A program made the translations under genes and the position numbers. From Methylobacterium sp. C25 (GTDB lineage Bacteria > Pseudomonadota > Alphaproteobacteria > Rhizobiales > Beijerinckiaceae): DNA of 64,000 bases. The DNA lies in assembly GCF_021352225.1 (NCBI RefSeq), contig NZ_JAAUVI010000001.1, positions 840,191-904,190 on the forward strand, in the 5' to 3' direction. How positions within the stretch are numbered: the first letter of the stretch is position 1; the number at the start of each line of letters is the position of its first letter. Below are positions 43,642-52,486 of this stretch, in pieces. A model generated the notes under the pieces. It did no database searches. It saw only the letters and a list, made by a program, of their open reading frames with translations, and was not told the DNA's origin.

Positions 43642-45810
43642 ATGGATCGTCTCAACGTTGGTGGCCTCGGCGTCGCGCGGGCACTTCATGACTTCGTCGT
43701 CGACGAGGCTTTGCCCGGCACCGGGATCTCGTCAGAGGTTTTCTGGGGCGGTCTGGGTGCGATCGTCCGGGATCTCACGCCCAAGAACCGTGCCCTGCTC
43801 GCCAAGCGCGCATCGCTTCAGGAACGGCTCGACGCCTGGCATCGCGAGCGTGCTGGCAAGCCCCTCGATGCGGCCTACGAGGCGTTCCTGCGCGAGATAG
43901 GCTATCTTGAGGCCGATCCGGGCGCCGTGCAGGTCGGGACCGAGAACGTCGACGACGAGATCGCCCGCATTTCCGGGCCGCAGCTCGTGGTCCCCGTCTC
44001 GAACGCCCGCTACGCGCTGAATGCGGCCAATGCCCGCTGGGGCTCGCTCTACGACGCGCTCTACGGCACCGACGCCGTCTCGGAAGAAGGCGGCGCCGAG
44101 CGAAGCGGGGGCTACAACCGCACCCGCGGCGCTCGTGTCGTAACCCGCGCCCGCGCCTATCTCGACCGGTTCGTGCCGTTGGCCGGCGGGCGCCATGCCG
44201 ACGTCGTCACCTATGCCGTGGAAGACGGGGTGCTGGTCGGCAACCTGAATTCCGGCGAGACCGTCCCCCTGGCCCGGCCAGACGGGTTTGCCGGCTATCG
44301 CGGCAAGGCGAGCATGCCGTCGGCCCTGCTGCTGCGCCATAACAACCTGCATCTCGAGATCGTCATCGACCGGACCCATCGGATCGGCCGGTTCGACGCG
44401 TCCGGCGTCGCCGACATCCTCCTCGAATCCGCGATCTCGACGATCATGGATTTGGAGGATTCGGTCGCCACGGTGGATGCCGAAGACAAGGTCGTCGTCT
44501 ACCGCAACTGGCTCGGCCTGATGAAGGGTACGCTGGCGGCATCCTTCTCCAAGGACGGGCGTACGCAGGAGCGGCGCCTCAATCCCGACCGGCACTACAT
44601 CGCGCCCCACGGCGGCGAGGTGATCGTGCCCGGCCGCTCACTGATGCTCGTGCGCAATGTCGGCCACCACATGGATACCGATGCAGTGCTCGACGCCGAG
44701 GGCAACGAAATCCCGGAAGGCATGCTCGACGCCGCCGTCACGGCGCTCATCGCGATCCACGACCTGAAGGGCGATGCGGGCCTGCGCAACAGCCGCAAGG
44801 GTTCGGTCTACATCGTGAAGCCGAAGATGCACGGGCCGGAGGAGGTCGCCTTCGCGGTCGAGCTGTTCGCCCGGGTCGAGGCGATGCTCGGCCTCGAGGC
44901 CAACACCCTCAAGATGGGCATCATGGACGAGGAGCGCCGCACCACGGTGAACCTCGCCGCCTGCATCAAGGCGGCCGCCGCGCGCGTGGTCTTCATCAAT
45001 ACCGGCTTCCTCGACCGCACGGGCGACGAGATCCACACCTCGATGGAAGCCGGTCCCGTCATCCGCAAGAACGACATGAAGGCGACGGCCTGGATCAAGG
45101 GCTACGAGGAAAACAACGTCGATGTCGGCCTCGCCTGCGGGCTGCTCGACAGGGCGCAGATCGGCAAGGGCATGTGGGCGGCGCCGGATGCCATGGCCGA
45201 GATGCTGATGCAGAAGGGCGCCCATCCCAAGGCCGGGGCCAGCACCGCCTGGGTGCCCTCTCCCACTGCAGCCACACTCCACGCGCTGCATTACCACGAG
45301 ACCGACGTGCCGGGCCGCCAGGCCGAGCTCGCACGCAGGCCCCGGTCGGCGCTGGCCGAGATCCTGCAGATCCCGCTCGCCACCTCCAACTTCCCGCCGG
45401 ACGACGTCCAGCAGGAGATCGACAACAACGCCCAGAGCATTCTCGGCTACGTCGTGCGCTGGATCGACCAGGGTGTCGGCTGCTCCAAGGTTCCGGACAT
45501 CCACGACGTCGGCTTGATGGAGGACCGGGCCACCCTGCGCATCTCGTCCCAGCACATCGCGAACTGGATGCACCACGACGTGGTCAGCGAGGCGCAGGTG
45601 ATGGAAACGCTGAAGCGCATGGCAAAGATCGTCGACCGCCAGAACGCGGCCGATCCCCTCGACCAGCCGATGGCGCCGGATTTCGACGGACCCGCCTTCA
45701 AGGCCGCCTGCGACCTGATCTTCAAGGGCCGCGAGCAGCCGAACGGCTACACCGAGTGGGTGCTCACGGCCCGCCGTCGCGAGGCGAAGGCGCAGGCTCG
45801 AACGGCCTGA
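43642..45810 (+). CDS. glcB: Malate synthase G
   Basis: A 722-residue single-chain malate synthase G, the expected length (E. coli 723). It condenses glyoxylate with acetyl-CoA to malate. Family words: [20 protein letters not shown], the catalytic Arg region [31 protein letters not shown], the metal ligands in [37 protein letters not shown] and the catalytic Asp near [20 protein letters not shown]. It is monocistronic, preceded by 240 bp after the DUF1236 terminator. In Methylobacterium that lack isocitrate lyase, glyoxylate could come from the ethylmalonyl-CoA pathway or glycolate (inference). Confidence 0.96.
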   Translation: MDRLNVGGLGVARALHDFVVDEALPGTGISSEVFWGGLGAIVRDLTPKNRALLAKRASLQERLDAWHRERAGKPLDAAYEAFLREIGYLEADPGAVQVGTENVDDEIARISGPQLVVPVSNARYALNAANARWGSLYDALYGTDAVSEEGGAERSGGYNRTRGARVVTRARAYLDRFVPLAGGRHADVVTYAVEDGVLVGNLNSGETVPLARPDGFAGYRGKASMPSALLLRHNNLHLEIVIDRTHRIGRFDASGVADILLESAISTIMDLEDSVATVDAEDKVVVYRNWLGLMKGTLAASFSKDGRTQERRLNPDRHYIAPHGGEVIVPGRSLMLVRNVGHHMDTDAVLDAEGNEIPEGMLDAAVTALIAIHDLKGDAGLRNSRKGSVYIVKPKMHGPEEVAFAVELFARVEAMLGLEANTLKMGIMDEERRTTVNLAACIKAAAARVVFINTGFLDRTGDEIHTSMEAGPVIRKNDMKATAWIKGYEENNVDVGLACGLLDRAQIGKGMWAAPDAMAEMLMQKGAHPKAGASTAWVPSPTAATLHALHYHETDVPGRQAELARRPRSALAEILQIPLATSNFPPDDVQQEIDNNAQSILGYVVRWIDQGVGCSKVPDIHDVGLMEDRATLRISSQHIANWMHHDVVSEAQVMETLKRMAKIVDRQNAADPLDQPMAPDFDGPAFKAACDLIFKGREQPNGYTEWVLTARRREAKAQARTA

Positions 45811-45817
45811 GCGAAGG

Positions 45818-45846
45818 GAGGCGCCGCAGCCGGGCCGCGGCGCCTC
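45818..45846. terminator. Terminator hairpin between convergent genes
   Basis: A perfect 10 bp GC-rich stem (GAGGCGCCGC at 45818-45827 and complement at 45837-45846), 9-base loop, flanked by GCGAA and TTCGC that extend it imperfectly. It could serve glcB and the convergent SDR gene; no long U-tract. Confidence 0.55.
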
Positions 45847-45860
45847 TTCGCGACGACCGC

Positions 45861-46757
45861 TCAGGGGGCTCCGTCGTAGCGCATCTCCGAGAGGTCGGCG
45901 ATCAGCCCGGGGCCGGTCGGCTGCCAGTCGAGCGTCGCCCGCGTCCAGGCGCTCGACGCGGGCATGTCGAGGCCGACGAACATCGCCAGCCAGCCGAAAT
46001 GCGCCGGGGCCTCGTCTGGCGAGAGCGAGACCGCGGGCACGTTCAGCCCCCGGCCGACCACCTCCGCAATTTCGCGAGCGGAGACACCCTGCTCCGCGAC
46101 GGCATGGTAGCGCGCCCCCGGCTCCCCGCGCTCGATGGCGAGCCGGTAGAGGCGGGCGACGTCGAGGACATGGGCGGAGGGCCAGCGATTGGTGCCCTCG
46201 CCGACATAGGCCGAGGCGCCTTTCTGCCGCGCCACCTCGATCAGCGGGCTGATCAGGCCCTGCTTGACCGTGTCGTGCACCTGCGGAAGCCGCATCACCG
46301 AGACGTTGACGCCGGCCTCCAGCAGCTTTGCTCCGGTGACCTCCGACACGACGCGCGGGTTCGGATGGCTCGTGTTGAACACGTCCTCCACTGCGAGGCC
46401 GCCGGCCTCGGGCGTGCCCATGCCGGTGCCCGAGGTGATGAGCAGCGGGCGGCGGCTGCCAGCCAGGGCTTCGCCCAGGGCCGTGATGACGCGGCCGTCC
46501 TTCTGGCAATTGGCCACGAAATTCGAGAAGTCGTGGTCGAAGGCCGTGTGGATCACGGCGTCGGCCTCGGCCGCTCCCCGCCGCAGGCTGTCCAGGTCTT
46601 CGATGTCGCCGCGATGCGGCTCGGCGCCGGCCTCGGCGAGGGATCGTGCCCCGGCATCGGACCGGGTGAGGCCGAGAACCCGATGCCCGGCCGCCAGGAG
46701 TTCGGGCACGATGGCCGAGCCGATGAAGCCGGTGGCGCCGGTGAGAAAGATGCGCAT
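45861..46757 (-). CDS. NAD(P)-dependent extended/atypical SDR oxidoreductase
   Basis: A 298-residue Rossmann-fold protein beginning MRIFLTGATGFIGSAIVPEL, the signature of extended SDRs. The word DIEDLDSLRRGAAEADAVIH and the replacement of the usual YxxxK by a degenerate region place it among the NAD(P)-binding, epimerase-like SDR group often annotated as SDR family oxidoreductase (compare NmrA-like and dihydroflavonol-reductase-like proteins). It is divergent from an XRE regulator gene with 100 bp between, which suggests that this regulator controls it. Substrate unknown. Confidence 0.85.
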   Translation of the reverse strand: MRIFLTGATGFIGSAIVPELLAAGHRVLGLTRSDAGARSLAEAGAEPHRGDIEDLDSLRRGAAEADAVIHTAFDHDFSNFVANCQKDGRVITALGEALAGSRRPLLITSGTGMGTPEAGGLAVEDVFNTSHPNPRVVSEVTGAKLLEAGVNVSVMRLPQVHDTVKQGLISPLIEVARQKGASAYVGEGTNRWPSAHVLDVARLYRLAIERGEPGARYHAVAEQGVSAREIAEVVGRGLNVPAVSLSPDEAPAHFGWLAMFVGLDMPASSAWTRATLDWQPTGPGLIADLSEMRYDGAP

Positions 46758-46857
46758 GCGATGTCCTCCATGATGGATCGCAAGCGCCCTATCGGCCCCA
46801 ACTCTATCCCGTTAAAGTAGTGATCTTATCCTGGTATAGCGACCAACAGGCTGGCCG

Positions 46858-47682
46858 ATGTCCGCTGAGCCCGACAACCGTCTCGGAGACTACCTCAAGG
46901 ATCGCCGCGCCCGGCTAGATCCGGCGGCCTTCGGGTTTGCTGGCCGCAGGCGCACGCCGGGCTTGCGTCGGGAGGAGGTGGCCCAGCGCTCCAACATCAG
47001 CACGACCTGGTACACCTGGCTGGAGCAGGGCCGCGGCGGCGCGCCTTCGGCCGACGTGCTGAACCGGATCGCCGGCGGCCTGATGCTGACGGAGCCGGAG
47101 CGCGAGCATCTCTTCATGCTCGGTCTCGGGCGCCCGCCGGAGGTCCGCTACCGGCCCTTCCAGGGCATCGCGCCCCGGCTGCAGCGCCTGATCGACACCC
47201 TCGAAGTCAGCCCGGCCCTGATCAAGACCGCGACCTGGGAGGTCGTCGCCTGGAACCGCGCCGCCGCCGTGGTGCTCACCGATTTCGACAAGGTCCCGCT
47301 CAGCGAGCGCAACATCCTGCGCCGCGTGTTCTGCGATCCGCGCGTCCGCGACGCCCAGCAGGATTGGGAGGGCCTGGCACGCTTCGTCGTCGGCGCGTTC
47401 CGGGCCGATGCCGCCCGTGCCGGAGCCGCCTCGGAAGTCCAGGCCCTCGTCGACGAACTCTCGCGTGCGAGCCCCGAATTCGCAGCGCTCTGGCGCGAGA
47501 ACGACGTCCACGTGCACGGCGATGGCGTGAAGCGGCTGCGGCACCCGGTTCTGGGCTCGATCGAGCTGGAATTCTCATCCTTCGCCGTCGACGGCCGGCC
47601 GGATCTCGGGATGATCGTCTATAACCCGGTGGCCAGCGCGGTCGCCGACGAGATCCGCAGGCTCGTCGCAGCTGCCACTTAG
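46858..47682 (+). CDS. XRE-type regulator with MmyB-like ligand domain
   Basis: A 274-residue regulator. The N-terminal HTH (residues 10-80; RTPGLRREEVAQRSNISTTW, then YTWLEQGR) is the MmyB-type XRE domain. The C-terminal domain (about 105-270; VVAWNRAAAVVLTDFDKVPL, then RNILRRVFCDPRVRD) is the PAS-like MmyB domain that can bind fatty-acid-like ligands in Streptomyces homologues. In Proteobacteria such genes are usually divergent from a single SDR gene that they repress, as here. Its own promoter lies in the 100 bp gap to the SDR gene. Confidence 0.92.
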   Translation: MSAEPDNRLGDYLKDRRARLDPAAFGFAGRRRTPGLRREEVAQRSNISTTWYTWLEQGRGGAPSADVLNRIAGGLMLTEPEREHLFMLGLGRPPEVRYRPFQGIAPRLQRLIDTLEVSPALIKTATWEVVAWNRAAAVVLTDFDKVPLSERNILRRVFCDPRVRDAQQDWEGLARFVVGAFRADAARAGAASEVQALVDELSRASPEFAALWRENDVHVHGDGVKRLRHPVLGSIELEFSSFAVDGRPDLGMIVYNPVASAVADEIRRLVAAAT

Positions 47683-47750
47683 TCTGTGAAACCCGATGCG
47701 TGGCGCCGCCGCCTCCATGTGATCTCCTTTGTAGGGCTTAGACTTGCCGC

Positions 47751-48308
47751 ATGGGACTCTTGATCTTCAGCATCAACCTCACCCTGGACGGCTGCGTCGA
47801 CCACCAGGAGGGAATTGCCGATGACGAGACCCACGCCTTCTTTACCCGCCTCATGGACGAGGGCGGTGCGATGCTGTGGGGTCGCGTCACCTACGAGATG
47901 ATGGAGAGCTATTGGCCGGCCGTCGCCCGCGGCGAACGGGAGGCGCCGCCGGCGATACGTGAGTGGGCGATCAAGCTGGAGGCCAAGCCCAAATACGTCG
48001 TGTCGTCGACACGAAATGCCTTCCCCTGGACCAACAGCCACCACATCTCAGGCGACCTGCGCACGGGCGTGCAGAGGCTCAAGGACGCAACCCCGGCCGG
48101 CGTGCTTCTCGGTAGCGGCACGCTCGCGACCGAGTTGGACCGGCTGGATCTCATCGACGAGTACAAGCTCCTCGTCCATCCAAGAATCGCCGGCCACGGC
48201 CCGACCCTCTACCAGGGCGGGTTGCCCGGCACGCGACGGCTCACGCTGATCTCGGCCACGCCGCTCAGCAACGGTGCGGTAGCCATGCATTACCGGCGCG
48301 CGCACTGA
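47751..48308 (+). CDS. Dihydrofolate reductase/RibD C-terminal family protein
   Basis: A 185-residue protein of the RibD_C/DHFR-like fold (YwjB/YyaP type). Words: FSINLTLDGCVDHQEGIADD, MLWGRVTYEMMESYWP, GVLLGSGTLATELDRLDLID, and EYKLLVHPRIAGHGPTLY. Proteins of this group are predicted NADPH-dependent reductases; none of the usual DHFR folate residues can be confirmed by eye. ATG at 47751. It follows the XRE gene by 68 bp on the same strand and could be read through from it, although the linkage may be accidental. Confidence 0.88.
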   Translation: MGLLIFSINLTLDGCVDHQEGIADDETHAFFTRLMDEGGAMLWGRVTYEMMESYWPAVARGEREAPPAIREWAIKLEAKPKYVVSSTRNAFPWTNSHHISGDLRTGVQRLKDATPAGVLLGSGTLATELDRLDLIDEYKLLVHPRIAGHGPTLYQGGLPGTRRLTLISATPLSNGAVAMHYRRAH

Positions 48309-48358
48309 CCCAGTGCAGCCTCTGCCAGACCACATCGCGGGCTGGTCGCCGTGTCTCG

Positions 48359-49453
48359 CTAACGGCTGCGGTCGAGCAGCCCCGAGACCACGCGGGCGGT
48401 GTAGTCGACCATCGGGACGATGCGGGAATAATTGAGCCGCGTCGGCCCGATCACGCCGACGACGCCGACGATCTTCTGCTCGCCGTCGCGGAAGGGTGCG
48501 GCGATCAGCGAAGAGCCGGAGAGCGAAAAAAGCTTGTTCTCCGAGCCGATGAAGATGCGCACCCCGTCACCGCCCTCGGCGCGGGAGAGCAGCTCGATAA
48601 CGTCCTTCTGCGTCTCGAGATCGTTGAAGAGCAGCCGGATCCGCTCCAGATCCTCCGCCGCGCGCAGGTCGTCGAGGAGATTGGCCTGCCCACGCACGAT
48701 CAGCTGGCGCGCCTCCGAAGGGCCGACCGTCGTCGCGAGCCCCGCATCGACGAGGCGCTCGGTGAGCGCATCGATCTCGCGCTTCATCGCCTGGCGCCCG
48801 GCCTCGATCTCGCCGCGGAGCATGTCGAGGGTGCGGCCGTGCAGCCGGGCATTGAGATAGTTCGAGGCCTCCTGCAGGGCACCGGCCGGGAGACCCGGCG
48901 GCAGATCGACGAGGCGGTTCTCGACGCTGCCGTCTGTCGAGACCAGCACCACGAGGGCCCGGGCCGGATCGAGGCGCACGAATTCGATGTGCTTGAGCTG
49001 CGCATTCGCCTTCGTGGTGAGCACGACGCCTGCGCCCCGCGAAATGCCGGAGAGCAGGCTGGAAGCCTCGGCCAGCGCGGAATCGAACGTATGGCCGGAG
49101 GCGGCAGCGCGCATCTGCGCTTCGATCCGCGTTTTCTCTTCCTGGCCGACATCGCCGAGCTCCATCATCGCATCGACGAAGAAGCGCAGACCCTGCTCGG
49201 TGGGCAGCCGGCCGGCCGAGGTATGCGGAGCGAAGATCAGTCCGGAATGCTCCAGGTCCGACATCACGTTGCGGATCGATGCCGGCGAGAGCGCCATGGG
49301 CAGCGTGCGTGCGAGATTGCGCGAGCCCAGCGGCTCCCCGGTGACGAGGTAGCTCTCGACGATCTGGCGAAAGATCTCGCGCGAACGCTCGTTGAGCGTC
49401 GCGAGGGCCATCGCCTGATGCTGGGGGGTGAGGAAGGGGCTGTTGTCGGTCAC
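48359..49453 (-). CDS. hrcA: Heat-inducible transcription repressor HrcA
   Basis: A 364-residue HrcA, the repressor that binds CIRCE elements before groESL/dnaK and is released when GroEL is titrated. The winged HTH is at the N-terminus ([20 protein letters not shown] then [32 protein letters not shown]), followed by the GAF-like dimer domain with [20 protein letters not shown] and the C-terminal [20 protein letters not shown]. The start codon is GTG at 49453, 9 bases after AGGA. In many Rhizobiales hrcA is followed by grpE; here the next gene downstream is the convergent RibD_C gene, so grpE is elsewhere. I saw no CIRCE element in this window. Confidence 0.95.
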   Translation of the reverse strand: MTDNSPFLTPQHQAMALATLNERSREIFRQIVESYLVTGEPLGSRNLARTLPMALSPASIRNVMSDLEHSGLIFAPHTSAGRLPTEQGLRFFVDAMMELGDVGQEEKTRIEAQMRAAASGHTFDSALAEASSLLSGISRGAGVVLTTKANAQLKHIEFVRLDPARALVVLVSTDGSVENRLVDLPPGLPAGALQEASNYLNARLHGRTLDMLRGEIEAGRQAMKREIDALTERLVDAGLATTVGPSEARQLIVRGQANLLDDLRAAEDLERIRLLFNDLETQKDVIELLSRAEGGDGVRIFIGSENKLFSLSGSSLIAAPFRDGEQKIVGVVGVIGPTRLNYSRIVPMVDYTARVVSGLLDRSR

Positions 49454-49727
49454 ACACGCGATCCTGGCGGCCGATTGTGTCCGGCCAAGGCCCGCGGATC
49501 AATCTCTGCCATACGCCATGCGCGCCGGCTCAAGCGATGACGGCGATGAGGATCTTGGCCTGGGCCAAGTCAGGCATGGGGCTCTCTTGGACATCAGGCA
49601 AATTCGCCGACCAACCATGGAGCACGCGTCGGTGTTCCCGCGTCATTTCGGGGCGATTGCCATACGGAACCGGCTCGCCGACGCGGGATTGGTCCAGCAT
49701 ACCCACCATCGATCGAGGAGACGGACC

Positions 49728-49949
49728 ATGGCCAATCCCGGCATGCCGACCCCCGAACCGAATCCCGGCGGCAAGATCCCAGGCGACCTGCCGCCTCCGA
49801 CTGAGCCGGACGACCTGCCCGATATCGGCCCGACCGGCCCGCGCACGCCCTATCCGGTAGACGATCCCGATATCGACGAGCCGAAAGGTCCCGGGTCCGA
49901 GCCGGACTACCTGCCCGGCGGTCCGACCGATCCCGGCATCAGACTCTGA
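49728..49949 (+). CDS. Small Pro/Asp-rich protein
   Basis: A 73-residue protein of very low complexity: about 30 percent Pro, with many Asp, Gly and Glu (PDDLPDIGPTGPRTPYPVDD). No signal peptide, helix or Cys. It resembles small Pro-rich proteins scattered in Methylobacterium genomes, function unknown. A strong GAGGAGA site precedes the ATG, and a good terminator follows the stop, so a real short transcript is likely. The chain is expected to be disordered. Confidence 0.65.
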   Translation: MANPGMPTPEPNPGGKIPGDLPPPTEPDDLPDIGPTGPRTPYPVDDPDIDEPKGPGSEPDYLPGGPTDPGIRL

Positions 49950-49975
49950 GGCGATACCGTTTCGCGATTCCCTGG

Positions 49976-50011
49976 AAGCCCTCGTGCCGAGATCCGGCGC
50001 GGGGGCTTTTT
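49976..50011 (+). terminator. Intrinsic terminator
   Basis: Thirteen-bp stem AAGCCCTCGTGCC against GGCGCGGGGGCTT, including G-U pairs, 7-base loop, five T residues at the end. It closes the small Pro-rich gene transcript. Confidence 0.75.
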
Positions 50012-50017
50012 GCAGGC

Positions 50018-50407
50018 TCAGTGGCCGCCGTGAGAGGTGCGCACGTCGCGCGGTGCGGCCAGGATCTCGGTGAGGCTGGTCGCCACGTGGCGAGCCTCCT
50101 CGTCGGTCAGACGGAGTTGGAACGGCGGCAGGGCGCCCGCCTGCAACGCGACGACCGGTTGGCCCTGCTCATCGGTGCCAACCTCTATCGCCGAGGAGGT
50201 GACGTCGAGCATCGCCACCTCTTCCCCGTCGAGATCCTCAGGCAAAGCAGGATCGTCGCCGTCGTCGATCGCCGTCAAAAGCTGGCCCACGGCGCGCACG
50301 AGCGCGCGGGCTGCGCGGGCGTCCATCACCACGGCGGTCGACTGATCGTCCTTCTGAAACGACAACTGAATGTTCGCGCCTTCGAGCGAAACCGAGATAC
50401 CCGCCAT
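50018..50407 (-). CDS. Hypothetical protein
   Basis: A 129-residue soluble protein with no recognised family. Its N-terminus (ISVSLEGANIQLSFQ) is beta-type. It has an acidic central section (AIDDGDDPALPEDLDGEEVA) and a C-terminal helix containing the DEEARHVATSL word. The first frame Met at 50431 would add eight residues; I chose 50407, which gives a standard start ahead of the beta strand. It is convergent with the small Pro-rich gene and its start lies 300 bp from the cspA gene. Codon use fits the genome. Confidence 0.62.
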   Translation of the reverse strand: MAGISVSLEGANIQLSFQKDDQSTAVVMDARAARALVRAVGQLLTAIDDGDDPALPEDLDGEEVAMLDVTSSAIEVGTDEQGQPVVALQAGALPPFQLRLTDEEARHVATSLTEILAAPRDVRTSHGGH

Positions 50408-50642
50408 GGAATGCCTAACTGCCTGAGCCATACCGTATATGGACCGGCGACGGGCAAAACGACAGGGCCGGAGCGGCGGCGCAACCCTGCTGCTGGCGGG
50501 GCCGCAGCCCGGAAAGCGAGCTTTCCGCCTTGTTGTGGCCGCTTCGATCCCTTACATCATTGGCAGCGGGTCTAATCGCTCCGAGCGCGCATTTATCAAG
50601 TCGCCTCGGCACCCGCTCATCCGACACACTATTCGGACACGA

Positions 50643-50684
50643 ACCATGATGCTCGCGCCGGGCAGGCGCGCGCCTATGGTTCAT
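50643..50684 (+). promoter_or_regulatory. Hairpin in the cspA 5' leader
   Basis: GAACCAT at 50643-50649 pairs with ATGGTTC at 50678-50684; GC-rich bases inside (GCTCGCGCC and GGCGCGCGC) lengthen the stem imperfectly. It ends 24 bases before the cspA GTG. Structured leaders are known to control cspA translation with temperature in E. coli; whether this one does is inference. Confidence 0.4.
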
Positions 50685-50708
50685 CAAGATGACGACGAGG
50701 AATTCTAC

Positions 50709-50918
50709 GTGGATACCGGTACTGTTAAGTGGTTCAACGAGACCAAGGGCTACGGCTTCATTCAGCCCGATGACGGCGGCAAGGACGTGTTCGTGCACAT
50801 CTCGGCCGTGGAGCGCGCGGGCTTCCGTACGCTCGTGGAAGGCCAGAAGATCTCCTACGAGGTCCTCCAGGACAAGCGCAGCGGAAAGGATTCCGCCGGC
50901 AACCTCCAGGCGGCCTGA
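50709..50918 (+). CDS. cspA: Cold-shock domain protein
   Basis: A 69-residue single cold-shock domain, the family's exact size. RNP1 (KGYGFIQPD) and RNP2 ([10 protein letters not shown]) are intact, as is the opening [12 protein letters not shown]. These proteins bind single-stranded RNA and DNA and act as RNA chaperones. I chose the GTG at 50709, which follows a GAGGA site by 7 bases and gives the family N-terminus; an in-frame ATG pair at 50646-50651 would add 21 residues. A hairpin lies in the leader and another follows the gene. Confidence 0.92.
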   Translation: MDTGTVKWFNETKGYGFIQPDDGGKDVFVHISAVERAGFRTLVEGQKISYEVLQDKRSGKDSAGNLQAA

Positions 50919-50930
50919 CGCCTGCTCATC

Positions 50931-50955
50931 GGTGCCGGCCATTCAGGCCGGCACC
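50931..50955. terminator. Hairpin after cspA
   Basis: A perfect 10 bp stem GGTGCCGGCC/GGCCGGCACC with the 5-base loop ATTCA, starting 12 bp after the cspA stop. No U-tract follows. Confidence 0.6.
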
Positions 50956-51111
50956 GTACCGACGACCGTGACGGTGCCCGGCCATTGCCACCGGGCTTTC
51001 ATGACCGAGCGGCGTCCACGTTCATCGCAACGTCATTGCAACCAACCAGAAACGAGGTCGATCTCGACGAGTCGAGAAACACGGCCCCAAGAAAGAAAAG
51101 ACAACACGCAC

Positions 51112-51372
51112 ATGCAGTTTGAGTACACCCCCCGCCATAGCGGGCGCTCGCCCGTGACCGACGCGGCGACATTCCGGGTGGAACGCCTGAAGCGGGGCGC
51201 CTTCGACGACGCCTCCCAGGCCGACATCACCCACCTGATTGACCGTTCGTACCGCTATCACTCCAGCCAGGAGTTGCGCTGGCATCTCGCGGAACGCCTG
51301 GGTACCAGCCCGGCCGCGATCAGCCTGACCGAGACGAGCCGCCGCGGCTTCAACTTCAGCCGGCGGCCTTGA
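51112..51372 (+). CDS. Hypothetical protein
   Basis: An 86-residue soluble protein starting MQFEYTPRHSGRSPVTDAAT. It has a mixed charge pattern and a helical middle (QADITHLIDRSYRYHSSQEL) followed by a word typical of a small DNA-binding-like helix pair (RWHLAERLGTSPAAISLTE), but I cannot assign a family. Its stop overlaps the convergent cysQ gene by 17 bp. It lies downstream of cspA with a 194 bp gap. Moderate confidence rests on codon use and on its convergent packing. Confidence 0.6.
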   Translation: MQFEYTPRHSGRSPVTDAATFRVERLKRGAFDDASQADITHLIDRSYRYHSSQELRWHLAERLGTSPAAISLTETSRRGFNFSRRP

Positions 51373-52198
51373 GGGCCGCCAAAGTCGGCTCGCACAGGGC
51401 CTTGGGAGCTGCGATCAGCTCCCCATGCCGTGGCTCCGGCCGGTTGTAGCGCGCCGGCTCGCCATCCAGATCGCAGACCATGCCTCCGGCCTCGCGCAGG
51501 ATGAGATCCGCGCCGGCGAGGTCCCAATCCCGCGAATCCCCTGAGATCAGTCCGAGATCGATTGCCCCTTCCGCGATGCGCGCCACACGCAGGGCTAGGG
51601 AAGGGATGCGCTCGATCCGAGTCAGTTCCGGCCGGCTCCCGAGCCGGGCGGCGCCGCGCAGCAACCGCTCCTGAAGCGGCTTCGGGCCAGTGACGCGGAT
51701 GCCGTCGAGCCCGGTCACGGCCGAGGCGCTGATCGGCGTGCCGTTCAGGCTCGCCCCGCCCCCGGCCGTCGCCTCGTAGAACGCCCCCAGCGTCGGCCCA
51801 TAGACGATTCCGAGCACCGGCTCGCCCCGAGCCAGCAGCGCCACTGCGATCGACCAGTCGGGATGGCCCGACAGGAAGGCGCGCGTGCCGTCGATCGGAT
51901 CGACGATCCAGACCCACTCGCTATCGATTCGAACCGGATCGTCGGTCGTCTCCTCGGAGAGCCAAGCCGCCCGCGGCTCGATTTCCTCGAGACGAACCTT
52001 GAGGAAGGTGTCCACGGCGACGTCGGCCTCGGTGACGGGCGAGCCGCCTGCCTTGGACCAGACGCGCGCGCGGGTTTGTCCACCCTCGCGAAAGAACGGC
52101 TTCGCGAGCCCCGCTGCCTCGCGCACGGTCTCGCTCACGCGCGGCAGAAGGGAGGCGGCGAGAGCGCGCGCCTCGGCGGAGTAGACGGTGTCGGCCAT
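51356..52198 (-). CDS. cysQ: 3'(2'),5'-bisphosphate nucleotidase CysQ family
   Basis: A 280-residue Mg2+-dependent, Li+-sensitive phosphatase of the inositol monophosphatase superfamily. The metal-site motifs are complete: PVTEADVAVDTFL, LSEETTDDP (the Glu-Glu), WIVDPIDGTRAFLSG (the DPIDGT box) and RDWDLAGADLILREAGG (the WDxAA-type box). Members hydrolyse 3'-phosphoadenosine 5'-phosphate in sulphate assimilation or inositol phosphates; the CysQ subgroup is favoured by the LSEE and DPIDGT context, though a histidinol-phosphatase role is possible. The Met at 52198 gives the usual length. Confidence 0.9.
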   Translation of the reverse strand: MADTVYSAEARALAASLLPRVSETVREAAGLAKPFFREGGQTRARVWSKAGGSPVTEADVAVDTFLKVRLEEIEPRAAWLSEETTDDPVRIDSEWVWIVDPIDGTRAFLSGHPDWSIAVALLARGEPVLGIVYGPTLGAFYEATAGGGASLNGTPISASAVTGLDGIRVTGPKPLQERLLRGAARLGSRPELTRIERIPSLALRVARIAEGAIDLGLISGDSRDWDLAGADLILREAGGMVCDLDGEPARYNRPEPRHGELIAAPKALCEPTLAALKAAG

Positions 52199-52486
52199 GC
52201 GTTCCGGATACTGTCGCTGCGGGAGGGCGGAGCAGGTGTCCGTTGTAGGCGGCATCCGCCTGCGGTCACAAGGATGGTGGCGCATCGCCGCTCACGGCCC
52301 GCGGGAACCGAAAGATCGAGTTGCGCCAATCATCGCAAGGATCCGTTGAGCATTCCCGACACAACAGCGATGTCCACGATCGCTTAACGCTCACTCTTAA
52401 GCCAGTTTGAGTGGATGCGAGGCAATTGTGCTTGTCATGACGGACGGTCCGACAGAGGCCGCCAGCCGAAACAGGGCGCCGACACG

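Noticed and set aside
48309..49727. CIRCE element near hrcA
   Set aside because: No TTAGCACTC-N9-GAGTGCTAA-like sequence seen in the flanks.
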